Shown piece after piece: positions 16,375-25,508 of a DNA stretch of 42,886 bases. The stretch spans positions 1 through 42,886 of the forward strand of contig JAZKFP010000018.1 in assembly GCA_040386355.1 (NCBI GenBank), read 5' to 3'. Numbering within the stretch: the stretch's first letter is position 1; every line of letters begins with the position of its first letter. Under the pieces are notes generated by a model. That model was given only the letters and a program-made list of their open reading frames with translations, made no database searches and had not been told where the DNA came from. This DNA comes from JAZKFP01 sp040386355 (lineage in GTDB: Bacteria; Pseudomonadota; Gammaproteobacteria; Pseudomonadales; UBA6940). Made by a program: the position numbers and the translations under genes.

Positions 16375-18819
16375 TTATTGTAAAATCATGGTTGCACTGC
16401 TTAAAACAGCAGCACAACTTGCTTTTGCAATTGTTTTTGTACGATCAGTGGTATTGCAATTTGTACAATTTTTTAGTGTGGTAATTAAATCATTTAATTC
16501 TTCTTCAATTTCTACATTGGTTGGCTGCTGTATTTGGTTATCGCCAATAAATTGATCGTATAAATGATTAATCAAATTAGATTGACCCATTGCATCGTAT
16601 GCTGAATTTGGGCCGACGTTAAAATTTACAGTTGGGAAGATTGTGGAACGCAATAAAGAGTCCTCTATAAGAGAATCACAATATTTAATCGCTAATTGAG
16701 TAACAGCCATTTGGTGAGAAGATAAAAATGAATCAATACTTTCAACCGTTGGTAATTGCTGTTCAATAGTTTGATATAACTCTTTAATGGCAGGCGTATT
16801 TGAATTGACGCCAGTTAGAACTGACATTGACGCATTGATTTCAGAAAATTGACGCAATCCAATGTCAGACTGTTCAGTTAATACTTCTACAATTTCTGAT
16901 TCAGGAATTAATCCAGAGTCAACACGCGCGTAATCGAAATCACCAATCCGATCAAAGGTAATAAAGAAATCATCAAGATCAGGCCCAAGTTGTAAGCCAA
17001 TTATTGTCCCTAAAGTTGAAACCGGAACGCCTTCTTGAATAGCATCATTTGTATTTAGATTAAAATTAATATTGGAGTAGGCTTGACCAATGTCCGCTTC
17101 TTGGCCGTTTATTCCAATACGAATACCACGGATATTAATGCTTTCAGCTGTTGCGTCATCATCCAATGACACAATAAAAGGAGCATTAAATAAATAACTG
17201 TAGGAATCAAACTGACTGACTTCAAATACTAAAAAACTTTCTGGTAAATCGGTTAAAGCAGAAATACTAAATAATAAATAAAATTTTTCACCTACACCAA
17301 CTTGATAATTTTGCTGAATTTGCTCAGTAGTTAGCGCGCGATTATGAATCGCAAGCATACGAATTACGCCTTTCCACAATCGATTACCTGAAACTTCATT
17401 ACCTAAAACTAATGCGTATTGATCAGACCAATCTCCAATACCTGCGCCAATTGCTGCTGTATTTTCTGCAACAAGTTCACCATTAACATAAATACGTTGG
17501 CCGTTTTCTGGAGAGAAAGTAGTAACAACATGTTGCAAAGTAGCTTGTAAAATTTCATCCGCATCTTCAGTCGATAATCCAGGTTCACCATTCGCATTAC
17601 TGGTTGACGTACGTTGTAAAAAATCATAATTGTATTGGGTTTGACCTAAAGCAAAATTTCTTAATGTTGTGCTTCCAGAATAGCTGATTATTCGAGCTGG
17701 CCCTTCTTGCGAGACATTTCCGGGAGCAACCCATGCTTCAATAGAATATTCCCCGGTTGAAGTAATTAAATCATGCAATTTTTTACTGGCAGTTGTAGAA
17801 CCTTGAGCGCGCCCATTATTTATTTGAATTCCCCAACCGCCAACCCAAGTAACATCTCCACTTAACGATAAATGTAATGCTGGTTCAACCCCGCTAGTAT
17901 CAAAAGCAGTTTGTCCTGACCCTGTTTTAAATTCATATTTTGCAATTAAATCAGTTTCATGACGTCCGCCTTGGCTTGCAACAATTCCTTCGCGCAATGT
18001 TAATGCTTTACTTGCAATTAAATCTGCATCGATTTGATTGGTTGGAATGGGATCAACAAAATCATTAACGGCATCTAACATTTCTTGTGCATTTGCTGTG
18101 CAATTACTCCAACAATTATGAAATTCTTGAGATAAACGAACAACGATACGAGAATTTTCTGGGGTAGTTAAATCAATTTTACTTTGTATCGCTTGGTAAG
18201 CTGTATCAATATTGGCACTTGCAAAATAAGGTGATTGTGGCGTGGTTACCCCTTCTGCATGACAACCTGCACAATATTCTCGTAATACTGGATAAACGGT
18301 TGTAGAAAAACTATTGGAATTAGCTGGAAAATTTTTACTAGTGCCAGGTTCACGAATAATAGGCGCAGTTAATGTGATTGAATTTCCTGTAACAGAGGTT
18401 GAATCACTAATCCATCCTGTGATCCAAGTTGTCATAATATCGCCACAAGCAGAATCATTGCTTAACCAGCAATTATGCCCACCCGCAACTTTTTCAACAA
18501 TTGCAGAATTTGCAGGTATATTTCGATTAATATAATTCTGAATTGCAGAATAAGCTTCGTTAACGTTATCAAATCGAGCAAAAGTAGGAGCCTGTCCATT
18601 TTCATTATGGCATTGACCGCAACGATTATCTGCTACAACATTATTCCAAAAATTAACTCGAAATTTTTGTACGTCTGCAGTACCGGGCGCGGGACCAGAA
18701 TAATTACCGGTAGATACTGGATTAGAAGAATTAGGTGAAACTTTTACGTCAACTTCTGAACCACCGCAAGCTGTTAAAAAAAATATTATAAATACAAAAA
18801 GAGATTTTATAAGATTCAT
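16375..18819 (-). CDS. LamG-domain lipoprotein with CxxCH heme motifs
   Basis: The 814 residues start with a lipoprotein signal ending FFLTAC (Cys18) GGS. Two c-type heme motifs follow, CGQCH (67-71) and CAGCH (183-187), each in a similar repeat of about 110 residues that includes AYxAIQxxI and an HNCW motif, so the N-terminal third is an internal duplication. A LamG/concanavalin-like domain follows (about 285-460: YSIEAWVAPGN, VTTFSPENGQRIYVNGELV, WKGVIRMLAIHNRAL). The C-terminal 350 residues are unassigned. The gene starts only 2 bp from a family 1 repeat and 173 bp after the stop of the upstream gene. Probably a periplasm- or surface-facing redox protein that binds a carbohydrate or another protein. 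Confidence 0.83.
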   Translation of the reverse strand: MNLIKSLFVFIIFFLTACGGSEVDVKVSPNSSNPVSTGNYSGPAPGTADVQKFRVNFWNNVVADNRCGQCHNENGQAPTFARFDNVNEAYSAIQNYINRNIPANSAIVEKVAGGHNCWLSNDSACGDIMTTWITGWISDSTSVTGNSITLTAPIIREPGTSKNFPANSNSFSTTVYPVLREYCAGCHAEGVTTPQSPYFASANIDTAYQAIQSKIDLTTPENSRIVVRLSQEFHNCWSNCTANAQEMLDAVNDFVDPIPTNQIDADLIASKALTLREGIVASQGGRHETDLIAKYEFKTGSGQTAFDTSGVEPALHLSLSGDVTWVGGWGIQINNGRAQGSTTASKKLHDLITSTGEYSIEAWVAPGNVSQEGPARIISYSGSTTLRNFALGQTQYNYDFLQRTSTSNANGEPGLSTEDADEILQATLQHVVTTFSPENGQRIYVNGELVAENTAAIGAGIGDWSDQYALVLGNEVSGNRLWKGVIRMLAIHNRALTTEQIQQNYQVGVGEKFYLLFSISALTDLPESFLVFEVSQFDSYSYLFNAPFIVSLDDDATAESINIRGIRIGINGQEADIGQAYSNINFNLNTNDAIQEGVPVSTLGTIIGLQLGPDLDDFFITFDRIGDFDYARVDSGLIPESEIVEVLTEQSDIGLRQFSEINASMSVLTGVNSNTPAIKELYQTIEQQLPTVESIDSFLSSHQMAVTQLAIKYCDSLIEDSLLRSTIFPTVNFNVGPNSAYDAMGQSNLINHLYDQFIGDNQIQQPTNVEIEEELNDLITTLKNCTNCNTTDRTKTIAKASCAAVLSSATMILQ

Positions 18820-18820
18820 A

Positions 18821-18992
18821 CGTACCCATAATGAATGAGTTTCAGATTAAATATAATGGTGAAACATGAAAATTTTTTTTCAATCGCAAGACGCCTTGAC
18901 GCTGCGTAGCCAAAGCTTACGTAAGGAAAGGCAACACAGCGAATGGAAAAAAAGATCATGGTGAACATCTTAAACTTATACATTATGGGTAC
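18821..18992 (-). repeat. Dispersed repeat family 1, copy A
   Basis: A 172-bp element fills the whole gap between the stop codon of the gene ending at 18993 and the ATG at 18819. Its ends are inverted repeats: GTACCCATAATGAATGAG on the left and CATTATGGGTACC on the right. The core contains CGCAAGACGCCTTGACGCTG and CGTAGCCAAAGCTTACG, shared with copy C. On the minus strand the tip reads GGG, TACGT, ATG, so it may provide a weak ribosome-binding site. Confidence 0.85.
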
Positions 18993-20192
18993 CTAATCCC
19001 CCATGCAATAAACAGCAGATTCAGCAAATACCTGTTTCAGCTTATAGCCTGAGGTTTTAAACGATTGAGTCATTGCAGAAATTTGATCTTTATCGTCATC
19101 GGAAAGAGGTTTTCTTAAGCAAACCGATGTAAATACTTTTTCAACTTGGCAACTTGCAAATTGTTCACTTGCCGCTAATTCTTGACCTAAACTTTTTGCA
19201 CCATTACCAGTGCCTGTAAGACTACTACTCCAGCCTAAATTTTGATTTTGTCCCTTACGCCAATAATTATCCCATTGATCATTAGGCGTCACATAACCGT
19301 AAGGAAATGTCGTTGAATTAATATGATATTTTGATTGAACACGTGTGCCTGTAATCGGATTAACTGAATTAGTGTTGTTGTAGATTAATTGTCCATTTAT
19401 TCCAGTTGGATCAATATCAGAATTGTATTCCCATTCATAATAAGCAAAGGCTTGCGCAAGAGGATCCATGCCACTGTGACAACCGATGCAATTATTCAAA
19501 AATAATCTGCTGTCTCCACCCGGTGATCGTGATACATCTTGTCGAATTCGATCTGGAGGCCGAGTTGTATCCGCTAATTGCTCTAAATCTTTGCAAAGAT
19601 AATTCATCAAAGTAAATCGCAACATGGCGCGATTCGTACCTGCATAAAAAAACGCTTGTGAAGCTGCGCGTGTTGTTAATATTCCTGCAATCGCAGCACT
19701 ATTTAATCCAGTGACGGATGATTGAGTCGTTGCCTGTAAACCTGTTTTTAAATCAATTCCTTGATCGACTAAAGCAAGATAATGATTATTATTTGAATTC
19801 GAATAAGCTGGTAAGCCTAATGCATTATTTCCAACATAAATAATATCAGCTGATAAGACTTGTCGAAAATCTGCATCATCTCGAATAAGACCAATTACGG
19901 TAGCGCTGTAATCATTAAGCGGTATGAAAATACTTTGATCTTTGTTAGTCCAAGGTGTAACAAAATTTTTTAAAGTTACATTGTAAAAATTTGAATTTTC
20001 AATAGCTATAAATGCTGCATCAAGTTCATCGCCTTGATTAATTTTATTGACCATTTCATTTAATGTTGTAGAGATAGGAGGAACACCTGCAATACGGTCA
20101 TGAATTCTTTTAGCTTGATCGGCTTCATTAGACCAACTACTGGAAGCCCAAGTTAAAATGGCTATAAATAAAAGAATTCTGTGTTGAATCAT
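18993..20192 (-). CDS. Exported CxxCH protein, DUF1588/DUF1585-like
   Basis: The first gene of the minus-strand operon encodes 399 residues. A Sec signal MIQHRILLFIAILTWASSSW is followed by a mature region with one heme motif CIGCH (235-239) in the context NNCIGCHSGMDPLAQAF, which resembles the CxGCHxxxDPxG end of DUF1588. A C-terminal DUF1585-like stretch follows (SCQVEKVFTSVCLRKPLSDDD). It may be a shortened relative of the large DUF1587-family lipoprotein downstream. Four further Cys residues could form disulfides, which would suit the TlpA-like protein in the divergent operon. It ends directly at repeat copy A. A family assignment at this divergence is tentative. Confidence 0.78.
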   Translation of the reverse strand: MIQHRILLFIAILTWASSSWSNEADQAKRIHDRIAGVPPISTTLNEMVNKINQGDELDAAFIAIENSNFYNVTLKNFVTPWTNKDQSIFIPLNDYSATVIGLIRDDADFRQVLSADIIYVGNNALGLPAYSNSNNNHYLALVDQGIDLKTGLQATTQSSVTGLNSAAIAGILTTRAASQAFFYAGTNRAMLRFTLMNYLCKDLEQLADTTRPPDRIRQDVSRSPGGDSRLFLNNCIGCHSGMDPLAQAFAYYEWEYNSDIDPTGINGQLIYNNTNSVNPITGTRVQSKYHINSTTFPYGYVTPNDQWDNYWRKGQNQNLGWSSSLTGTGNGAKSLGQELAASEQFASCQVEKVFTSVCLRKPLSDDDKDQISAMTQSFKTSGYKLKQVFAESAVYCMGD

Positions 20193-20483
20193 ACGATCAA
20201 CAACCTTAATTTATATTGATTAAAAAAGAGATATCAAATTAGTGTAAGTCAAACTTTATCAAATGATGGCTGATGGCTGTGATTCTGCTCACAATAAAAG
20301 AAGTTTTTCTTTGCTAGTTTGATTCTGAACAGTGAATGAATTATTTTTTTATATTTAATTTGTACTTTTTAGTTAAATTAGTTTGAAGCTAAATTTTTTT
20401 TGTTACATTTAGGCAGAATGGAATATCAATATTTTAAGTCTTCGTCTTATCTTAAATAACGATCATTTTTTAAGGCTGCGTCT
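20193..20483. promoter_or_regulatory. Divergent promoter region between the two exported-protein operons
   Basis: The 291 bp between the start codons at 20192 (minus) and 20484 (plus) must hold both promoters. It is very AT-rich, with long A and T runs. A direct tandem TGATGGC occurs at 20264-20277. TTGAAG at 20383-20388 followed by TACATT at 20404-20409 is a poor sigma-70 candidate with 15-bp spacing. I see no clear operator and no repeat of families 1-3. Confidence 0.45.
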
Positions 20484-23141
20484 GTGAAATTCCGTTATTT
20501 AAAAAAAAATTTAATACAGAAATTGCTGTATTTTATTGGATTAATTTTAGCGGATGCTGGCTTAGTAGGCTGTGGAGCAGAAGTTGGAAGTCAAAGTCAA
20601 ACTACCGATGCCGTAATTGTCGATTATCCGATTGCTTATATAAGAAGAACATTAGACCCCACTGATGAAGAGAATAGAAATTATGATTGGCGAGAACCTT
20701 TTGAATTTCAGGGTGGTGCTGGAGTTTACCTACGTGATCGTGCATCACCTACAGCCACTAGCCGCAATATTACAGATGCTGCTTTTCGGGCAGAAGATGG
20801 AAGCGTTCCTTCTTACGATGTAAAAGATTTGAGTGTTTCACCCGATGGTGAAAATTTAATTTTTTCCATGCGTGCCTCGGATGATGAAAATACTACGTGG
20901 AATATTTGGGAATACAGTATTTCTACTAAGTTATTACGTCGAATAATTCAATCCAATAGCATTGCCGAATTAGGCCATGATATTAATCCTATGTATTTAC
21001 CGAATGGTGAAATTATTTTTTCGTCAACCCGTCAAGTTGGTGCTGGCGCCATTTTATTAGATGAAGGAAAGCCGCAATATTCTGCTCTCGATGAAAATAG
21101 AAATGAACCAGCAAGTGTTTTGCATCGCATGTCTGCCTCTGGAACAGATATTGAACAATTAACGTTTAATCTAAGTCATGACTTAAATCCAACATTAATG
21201 TCAGATGGCTGGATTGTGTTTAGTCGTTGGAATCGCATGGGTGCAACTGATGAAGTGAGTTTGTATCGCATGCGACCAGATGGCACAAGTACACACATTT
21301 ATTATGGTCGTCATAGCCATGAGTCAACTGATTTTACCGATGCATTGCAATTAACTAAACCGCTTGAATTAGAATCTACTGAAATACTTGCAGCATGGCG
21401 ACCATTTAATTCGACTATAGGAAATTGGTTATTTACTAAAATAAATAGTGAAGAATATATTGATAATACACAACCGCTTGCATCTTTAAATGGATTAACA
21501 GGACCTGCTCAAACCGTATTACGATCTTCTGAATTAATAAATGAAATTGCGAGCCGTGGCAGAATATTGTCAGTAAATCCTTTGTATGACGGAACACAAA
21601 GATTATTAGTTAATTGGGGCCCGTGTTTATTACAAATTGATTCTGGACCTACTTTACCATGTAGCGAAGAAAATCTTGCAAATCAAAATGCAGTCGAAGT
21701 AGCGCCTGCATTTGGCGTTTGGATTTTTGATCCAAGTAATGACACGTTATTACCTATCGTGCTTCCAAACTCCAGTGAAATAATGACGGAAGTAGTAGCA
21801 ATTAAAGCAAGAAATAACATTACGGAATTAGTAGATAATTCAGACTTGAATGAGGATTTAGCAGAACTTGGTTTAGCAAAAATAAATATTCGCAGCGTCT
21901 ATGACTTTGCAGGAGAAGACACTGCAAACCCAAGTATTTCTGTAGTTTCTGATCCAGCTCAACGAACCGCTTCTCAACGTGAAGCACGTTTTATTCGAAT
22001 CGTAAAAGGCGTGCCGTTACCTGATGATGATATTTATGATTTTCGTAATACTGCGTATGGCCGTAGCCAACAACAATTAATGCGAGAAATAATTGGATAC
22101 GTTCCGATAGAGCCTGACGGATCGGTGCAATTTTTAGCACCAGCTAATGTTCCACTGGCATTTAGTGTAGTGGATGTAAACACGCAACGTGTTGGAGCAC
22201 GTCATCAAAATTGGATTAGTGTGCGTCCTGGCGAAACATTAGAATGCAAAGGCTGTCATGTCAGTTCAGCAGATGAAAATCCTCATGGTCGACCCGATGC
22301 TGAACCTGTTTCTGCAAATCCAGGTGCAAGTACAACAGGTTTAGCATTTCCTAATACGCGTTCTGAATTGTTTGCCAATATTGGCGAGACAATGGCAGAA
22401 GTCTATGCGCGAATTAATACTACGCGCACACCGAATGTGAATGTTCAATTTGAAGATGAGTGGACAGATCCAAATTTACGAGCAGTCGATGCAGCCTTTG
22501 AATATGCGTATTCTGATTTAACAACAGCTGCACCAACATCAGATGAGTGTATCGACGAATGGACAACTACTTGTCGTATTCGAATTCATTATCCTACCCA
22601 TATAGCGCCGTTATGGAATGTAGATCGAACAGAGCTTGATCAAGATGGAATAACCGTACTAGCGGATAACACTTGTACCAGCTGTCATTCCACAAAAGAT
22701 GCAATGGATAATAACCAAGTTCCTGCAGGACAATTAGATTTAACTAATTCGCCATCTTCTGATCAAGCAGATCATTTAATTTCATATCGTGAATTAGCTT
22801 TCCCAGATAATGAACAAGAATTAAATGGTACCATTTTAATTGATCGTCTGGTGCCAGTGTTAGACGACGATGGCAATCCTGTTTTTCAAACCAATAATTT
22901 GAATGAATTAATTTTAGATGCTTTTGGAAACCCAATTCCATTAACTCAAGTTGTTGCAATAGAGCCACCAATCTCTACGGGAGCTGCGCGACTTAGTCGA
23001 TTCTTTACTACAGTGAGAATGGGCGGTGGTACGGTTGATCATCGTGGCTTTTTGTCAGACGCAGAACTTCGCTTGATTACCGAATGGAATGATATTGGAG
23101 CGCAATATTATAATGATCCGTTTGCTGCTCCTTCGGATTAA
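20484..23141 (+). CDS. Beta-propeller/CxxCH lipoprotein, HzsA-middle-domain-like
   Basis: The 885 residues begin with GTG, a long n-region and a lipobox-like AGLVGC (Cys30). The N-terminal half has TolB/PD40-type propeller repeats: LSVSPDGENLIFSMRA, MYLPNGEIIFSSTR, TLMSDGWIVFSRW and SLYRMRPDGT. The second half holds VPIEPDGSVQFLAPANVPL and two c-type heme motifs, CKGCH (588-592) and CTSCH (731-735). Such a layout matches proteins annotated from the hydrazine-synthase alpha-subunit middle domain. That label reflects fold similarity and does not imply anammox chemistry. It is divergent from the minus-strand heme operon and opens the plus-strand series. Its stop overlaps the next start by one base. 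Confidence 0.85.
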   Translation: MKFRYLKKNLIQKLLYFIGLILADAGLVGCGAEVGSQSQTTDAVIVDYPIAYIRRTLDPTDEENRNYDWREPFEFQGGAGVYLRDRASPTATSRNITDAAFRAEDGSVPSYDVKDLSVSPDGENLIFSMRASDDENTTWNIWEYSISTKLLRRIIQSNSIAELGHDINPMYLPNGEIIFSSTRQVGAGAILLDEGKPQYSALDENRNEPASVLHRMSASGTDIEQLTFNLSHDLNPTLMSDGWIVFSRWNRMGATDEVSLYRMRPDGTSTHIYYGRHSHESTDFTDALQLTKPLELESTEILAAWRPFNSTIGNWLFTKINSEEYIDNTQPLASLNGLTGPAQTVLRSSELINEIASRGRILSVNPLYDGTQRLLVNWGPCLLQIDSGPTLPCSEENLANQNAVEVAPAFGVWIFDPSNDTLLPIVLPNSSEIMTEVVAIKARNNITELVDNSDLNEDLAELGLAKINIRSVYDFAGEDTANPSISVVSDPAQRTASQREARFIRIVKGVPLPDDDIYDFRNTAYGRSQQQLMREIIGYVPIEPDGSVQFLAPANVPLAFSVVDVNTQRVGARHQNWISVRPGETLECKGCHVSSADENPHGRPDAEPVSANPGASTTGLAFPNTRSELFANIGETMAEVYARINTTRTPNVNVQFEDEWTDPNLRAVDAAFEYAYSDLTTAAPTSDECIDEWTTTCRIRIHYPTHIAPLWNVDRTELDQDGITVLADNTCTSCHSTKDAMDNNQVPAGQLDLTNSPSSDQADHLISYRELAFPDNEQELNGTILIDRLVPVLDDDGNPVFQTNNLNELILDAFGNPIPLTQVVAIEPPISTGAARLSRFFTTVRMGGGTVDHRGFLSDAELRLITEWNDIGAQYYNDPFAAPSD

Positions 23142-23911
23142 TGTGCATGATGATATTTTATAAAGGACTATTTATTTTTTTAATTTCAAGCCTGTTTTTT
23201 TTAGGACTTGTTGAAAATAAAAAAATTTATGCAAATGAAAAATCAGATACGCCTTTAGTGGTAGATGATTTCATTGAAATGCGTACCGGTCCAGGTAAAG
23301 AATTTCCCATTTTTTATGTAGCACGTGAAGGAGAAAATTTAGAACTGCTATTTAAACGTACTGAATGGGTAAAAGTTAAAATTCAACAACGATCCATTGA
23401 AGGATGGATATTCGTTGAAGATTTAATGCGTTTAGCTAATGAAAATGAAAAACGTCTAGAGATAAAAAAAATTGACAAAATAGCAGAGAAAGGTATTCGG
23501 GAAGCGGGCATTTCAAATGGTGATTTTGAAGGCGCTGGCTCTTTAGGAATATATGCAAATTATTTTTTCACAGATCAATTATCCATTGAAGGATTTGCTT
23601 CTCAAACTTTAGGAAAATTTTCTGAAGCACAATTATTAGGTGTTGAAATATTACATCAAAGCATCGACATATTTAGCGCACAAAGCTATTTTTTAATAGG
23701 TACTGGAATATTAAAGGTTTCACCTAAAGTGACATTAATTGCAGAAGAAGATCGTTCAGATGAATTTGCGAAAGTGGGTTTTGGTATTCGAATTCCATTG
23801 GATAAAAGATTTTACATTCGAGCAGAATATAATTTTTTTGATGTGATGACGAGTCGAGAAAGTAATGAAACCATTGAAGAATGGAAATTAGGGTTAAGTG
23901 TCTTTTTTTAA
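23141..23911 (+). CDS. SH3b domain plus outer-membrane beta-barrel protein
   Basis: The 256 residues begin with a hydrophobic signal (FIFLISSLFFLGLV, cleaved near YANE). Residues about 40-100 form a bacterial SH3 domain with the typical VDDFIEMRTGPGKEFPIF and EGWIFVEDL. Residues about 130-256 look like an eight-stranded small outer-membrane barrel (SLGIYANYFFTDQLSIEGFA, FAKVGFGIRIPL, RFYIRAEYNFF) ending in the aromatic LSVFF. Such proteins could bind peptidoglycan with the SH3 domain and sit in the outer membrane with the barrel. Translation is likely coupled to the preceding gene. ATG codons at 23141, 23147 and 23150 are all possible starts. Confidence 0.8.
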   Translation: MCMMIFYKGLFIFLISSLFFLGLVENKKIYANEKSDTPLVVDDFIEMRTGPGKEFPIFYVAREGENLELLFKRTEWVKVKIQQRSIEGWIFVEDLMRLANENEKRLEIKKIDKIAEKGIREAGISNGDFEGAGSLGIYANYFFTDQLSIEGFASQTLGKFSEAQLLGVEILHQSIDIFSAQSYFLIGTGILKVSPKVTLIAEEDRSDEFAKVGFGIRIPLDKRFYIRAEYNFFDVMTSRESNETIEEWKLGLSVFF

Positions 23912-23962
23912 AGAATATTTTAAAGAATGGCTAATGACAAAATAAGTTTAAGAGAAAATAAA

Positions 23963-24625
23963 ATGATCTCTAAAAATTTAAAAAAAATTATTTTAATACC
24001 TAATTTTTTTATTTTAAGCTGCTTGTTTTATTCCATACAAATTTTTGCAGATGATGCTGAGAATACAGATATCGATATTACCGATGAAGCACGTAATAAA
24101 TCGGCACCCTTAGAAGTAATAGATATTCCGAGTTCAAATGTTATGGTTGGTGCGTATTTTGGAATGTTAAGTATTGAAGACTTTGGCGTGCAATCAGTAT
24201 TAGGTGCACGCGCAGGATATTTAATCAATGAAAATTTATTTATCGAAGCCGATGTTTTAGATTCAAAATTTAATCAAACCAGTTTTGAAAGTTTAACCAA
24301 TACAAACTTAATTGCAGACGAAGATCGAATCTATCAAGCCTATGGAATTGGATTAGGATGGAATATCTTGATTGGTGAAGCCTTTTGGCAAAAGCGAAAA
24401 TCAATACCGTCGGCTTTACACACAAAAATTAGTGTAGGAAATACCAAGTTTGCAGGCGATTCTAACTTTACATTAAACTTTGCCGCGGGGTATCAAATTT
24501 TTCTAAGTGACCATATTGGTTTACGATTTGAAACTCAAGATCATATTTTTTCTACAGATTTATTAGGGGTTGATAAAACAACCCACAACTTTCAATTTGA
24601 TTTTGGATTAAATTGGTTTATTTAG
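23963..24625 (+). CDS. Small outer-membrane beta-barrel protein
   Basis: From ATG 23963, which follows AAGAG by a usual distance, the protein has 220 residues. It has a signal peptide (IILIPNFFILSCLFYSIQIF, cleaved after ADD or nearby) and an OmpA-like/OprF-like eight-strand barrel: VMVGAYFGMLSIEDF, GARAGYLINENLFIEADVL, YGIGLGWNILIGEAFW, GYQIFLSDHIGLRFETQDHI and the terminal FQFDFGLNWFI. It resembles the barrel half of the preceding gene without the SH3 domain, so the pair may be duplicates. The 3' end lies 11 bp before the start of the thioredoxin gene. A longer start at 23927 would add 12 residues with no signal character. Confidence 0.8.
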   Translation: MISKNLKKIILIPNFFILSCLFYSIQIFADDAENTDIDITDEARNKSAPLEVIDIPSSNVMVGAYFGMLSIEDFGVQSVLGARAGYLINENLFIEADVLDSKFNQTSFESLTNTNLIADEDRIYQAYGIGLGWNILIGEAFWQKRKSIPSALHTKISVGNTKFAGDSNFTLNFAAGYQIFLSDHIGLRFETQDHIFSTDLLGVDKTTHNFQFDFGLNWFI

Positions 24626-24636
24626 GAGTAAACAGT

Positions 24637-25131
24637 ATGCATCGAGTAAAAAAAATCTTAGTTAGTGGAATGTTATTATTAGCTGCTTGTAGCGTTCAAG
24701 CTGCATCCACTGAAATTCCAGCAAAAGATTTTTATTTAAAATCCATTACCGGAGAAAACCTTCGATTGGAAGAATTTAAAGGTCAAGTGGTGTTATTAAA
24801 TTTCTGGGCTTCTTGGTGTGGGCCATGTCGACAAGAAATGCCTTTTTTAGAAAAAATTCATACTAAATATAAAGATCTTGGATTTAGTGTGATAGGTATA
24901 AATATTGATGAAAAAACGGCAGATGCCGCCGGTTTTTTGAAAAAGCAACCGGTAAGTTTTCCTATTTTGTTAGACGCGAATAAAAAAGTGAGTGAAGACT
25001 ATAATATTTTGGCCATGCCAACGACCTACATTATTGATCAAGACGGAATAATTCGTTTTGTGCATCATGGATATAAGCCAGGTTGGGAAGCGACTTACGA
25101 AGAGCAAATAAAACAACTGCTGCAAAGATAA
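24637..25131 (+). CDS. TlpA/ResA-like periplasmic thioredoxin
   Basis: A thiol:disulfide oxidoreductase of 164 residues from ATG 24637, which GGAG at 24624-24627 supports. The signal peptide VSGMLLLAACSVQAAS could be cleaved by signal peptidase I or lipidated at Cys18 (LAAC). The thioredoxin fold shows FWASWCGPCRQEMP with the active pair Cys61/Cys64, the cis-proline loop AMPTTYIID, and the typical insertion VIGINIDE. TlpA-type proteins reduce apocytochrome heme-binding cysteines or other periplasmic disulfides. Here clients could be the CxxCH proteins of both operons or the Cys-Gly-Cys tail of the next gene product. It belongs to the same tight plus-strand series. Confidence 0.93.
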   Translation: MHRVKKILVSGMLLLAACSVQAASTEIPAKDFYLKSITGENLRLEEFKGQVVLLNFWASWCGPCRQEMPFLEKIHTKYKDLGFSVIGINIDEKTADAAGFLKKQPVSFPILLDANKKVSEDYNILAMPTTYIIDQDGIIRFVHHGYKPGWEATYEEQIKQLLQR

Positions 25132-25172
25132 TTTAATTAAATAAGTGCTGTTAATCAAGAGTATTATTGTTT

Positions 25173-25388
25173 ATGCGTTTATTTTTATTGATTTTTATAA
25201 CAATTTTTCAAATTGGTTGCAATGCTCAGCCATGGGTTAAGCCTTACGAGCGAGACAAATTAGCAGACCCATTAATGTCTACAGCTCCTAATCCAATTGA
25301 TAGCGGTTATTTGAGTCATGTGTATCAGTCGCGGGAAGCGTCGAGAGGGGCGGAAGGGACATCAGGAGGAGGATGTGGCTGCAACTAG
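25173..25388 (+). CDS. DUF4266 small lipoprotein with C-terminal Cys-Gly-Cys
   Basis: A 71-residue lipoprotein. The signal MRLFLLIFITIFQIGC has Cys16 as the lipidation site. The mature part has the family motif WVKPYERDKLADPLM and YLSHVYQSREASRG, and it ends GTSGGGCGCN. DUF4266 has no known function. The two Cys residues near the end (68, 70) and the glycine run are typical of the family and could bind a metal or join a disulfide. ATG 25173 is preferred to the TTG at 25167, with AAGAG at 25157-25161. From memory, such genes are often next to a TlpA-like gene and a DUF3570 gene, as here. Confidence 0.9.
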   Translation: MRLFLLIFITIFQIGCNAQPWVKPYERDKLADPLMSTAPNPIDSGYLSHVYQSREASRGAEGTSGGGCGCN

Positions 25389-25404
25389 GGGGCCTTCCGT
25401 AAAA

Positions 25405-25508
25405 TGGTTTTCCAGGGTGTTGCTTGCTTATTCGCCTGCTCACATACTTTTAAGTAGGCGCGGGCTTCTTACGCAAGCGCCTACGAGAAAAGTATTTTAT
25501 ATTCGGCA
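25405..25508 (-). repeat. Dispersed repeat family 2, copy 2 (DUF4266-DUF3570 junction)
   Basis: This is the reverse complement of copy 1 at 8043-8148, with about 100 bp of clear similarity. On the plus strand it runs from TTTTCCAGGGTGTTGCTTGC through GCCTGCTCACATAC to GCGCTTGCG-related sequence (ACGCAAGCGCCTAC) and ATTCGG. GTAGGCGC and GCGCCTAC pair to form a stem in this copy. It reads through in frame with the DUF3570 gene. Confidence 0.75.

Noticed and set aside
20484..23141. Anammox-type hydrazine synthase subunit
   Set aside because: Only the propeller-plus-heme layout is shared; no other hydrazine synthase genes are present and this is a lipoprotein in an unrelated context.
25173..25388. 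RiPP precursor peptide for the Cys-Gly-Cys protein
   Set aside because: It has a lipoprotein signal and a recognised DUF4266 pattern, and no maturase gene lies nearby; ApbE and TlpA are not RiPP enzymes.
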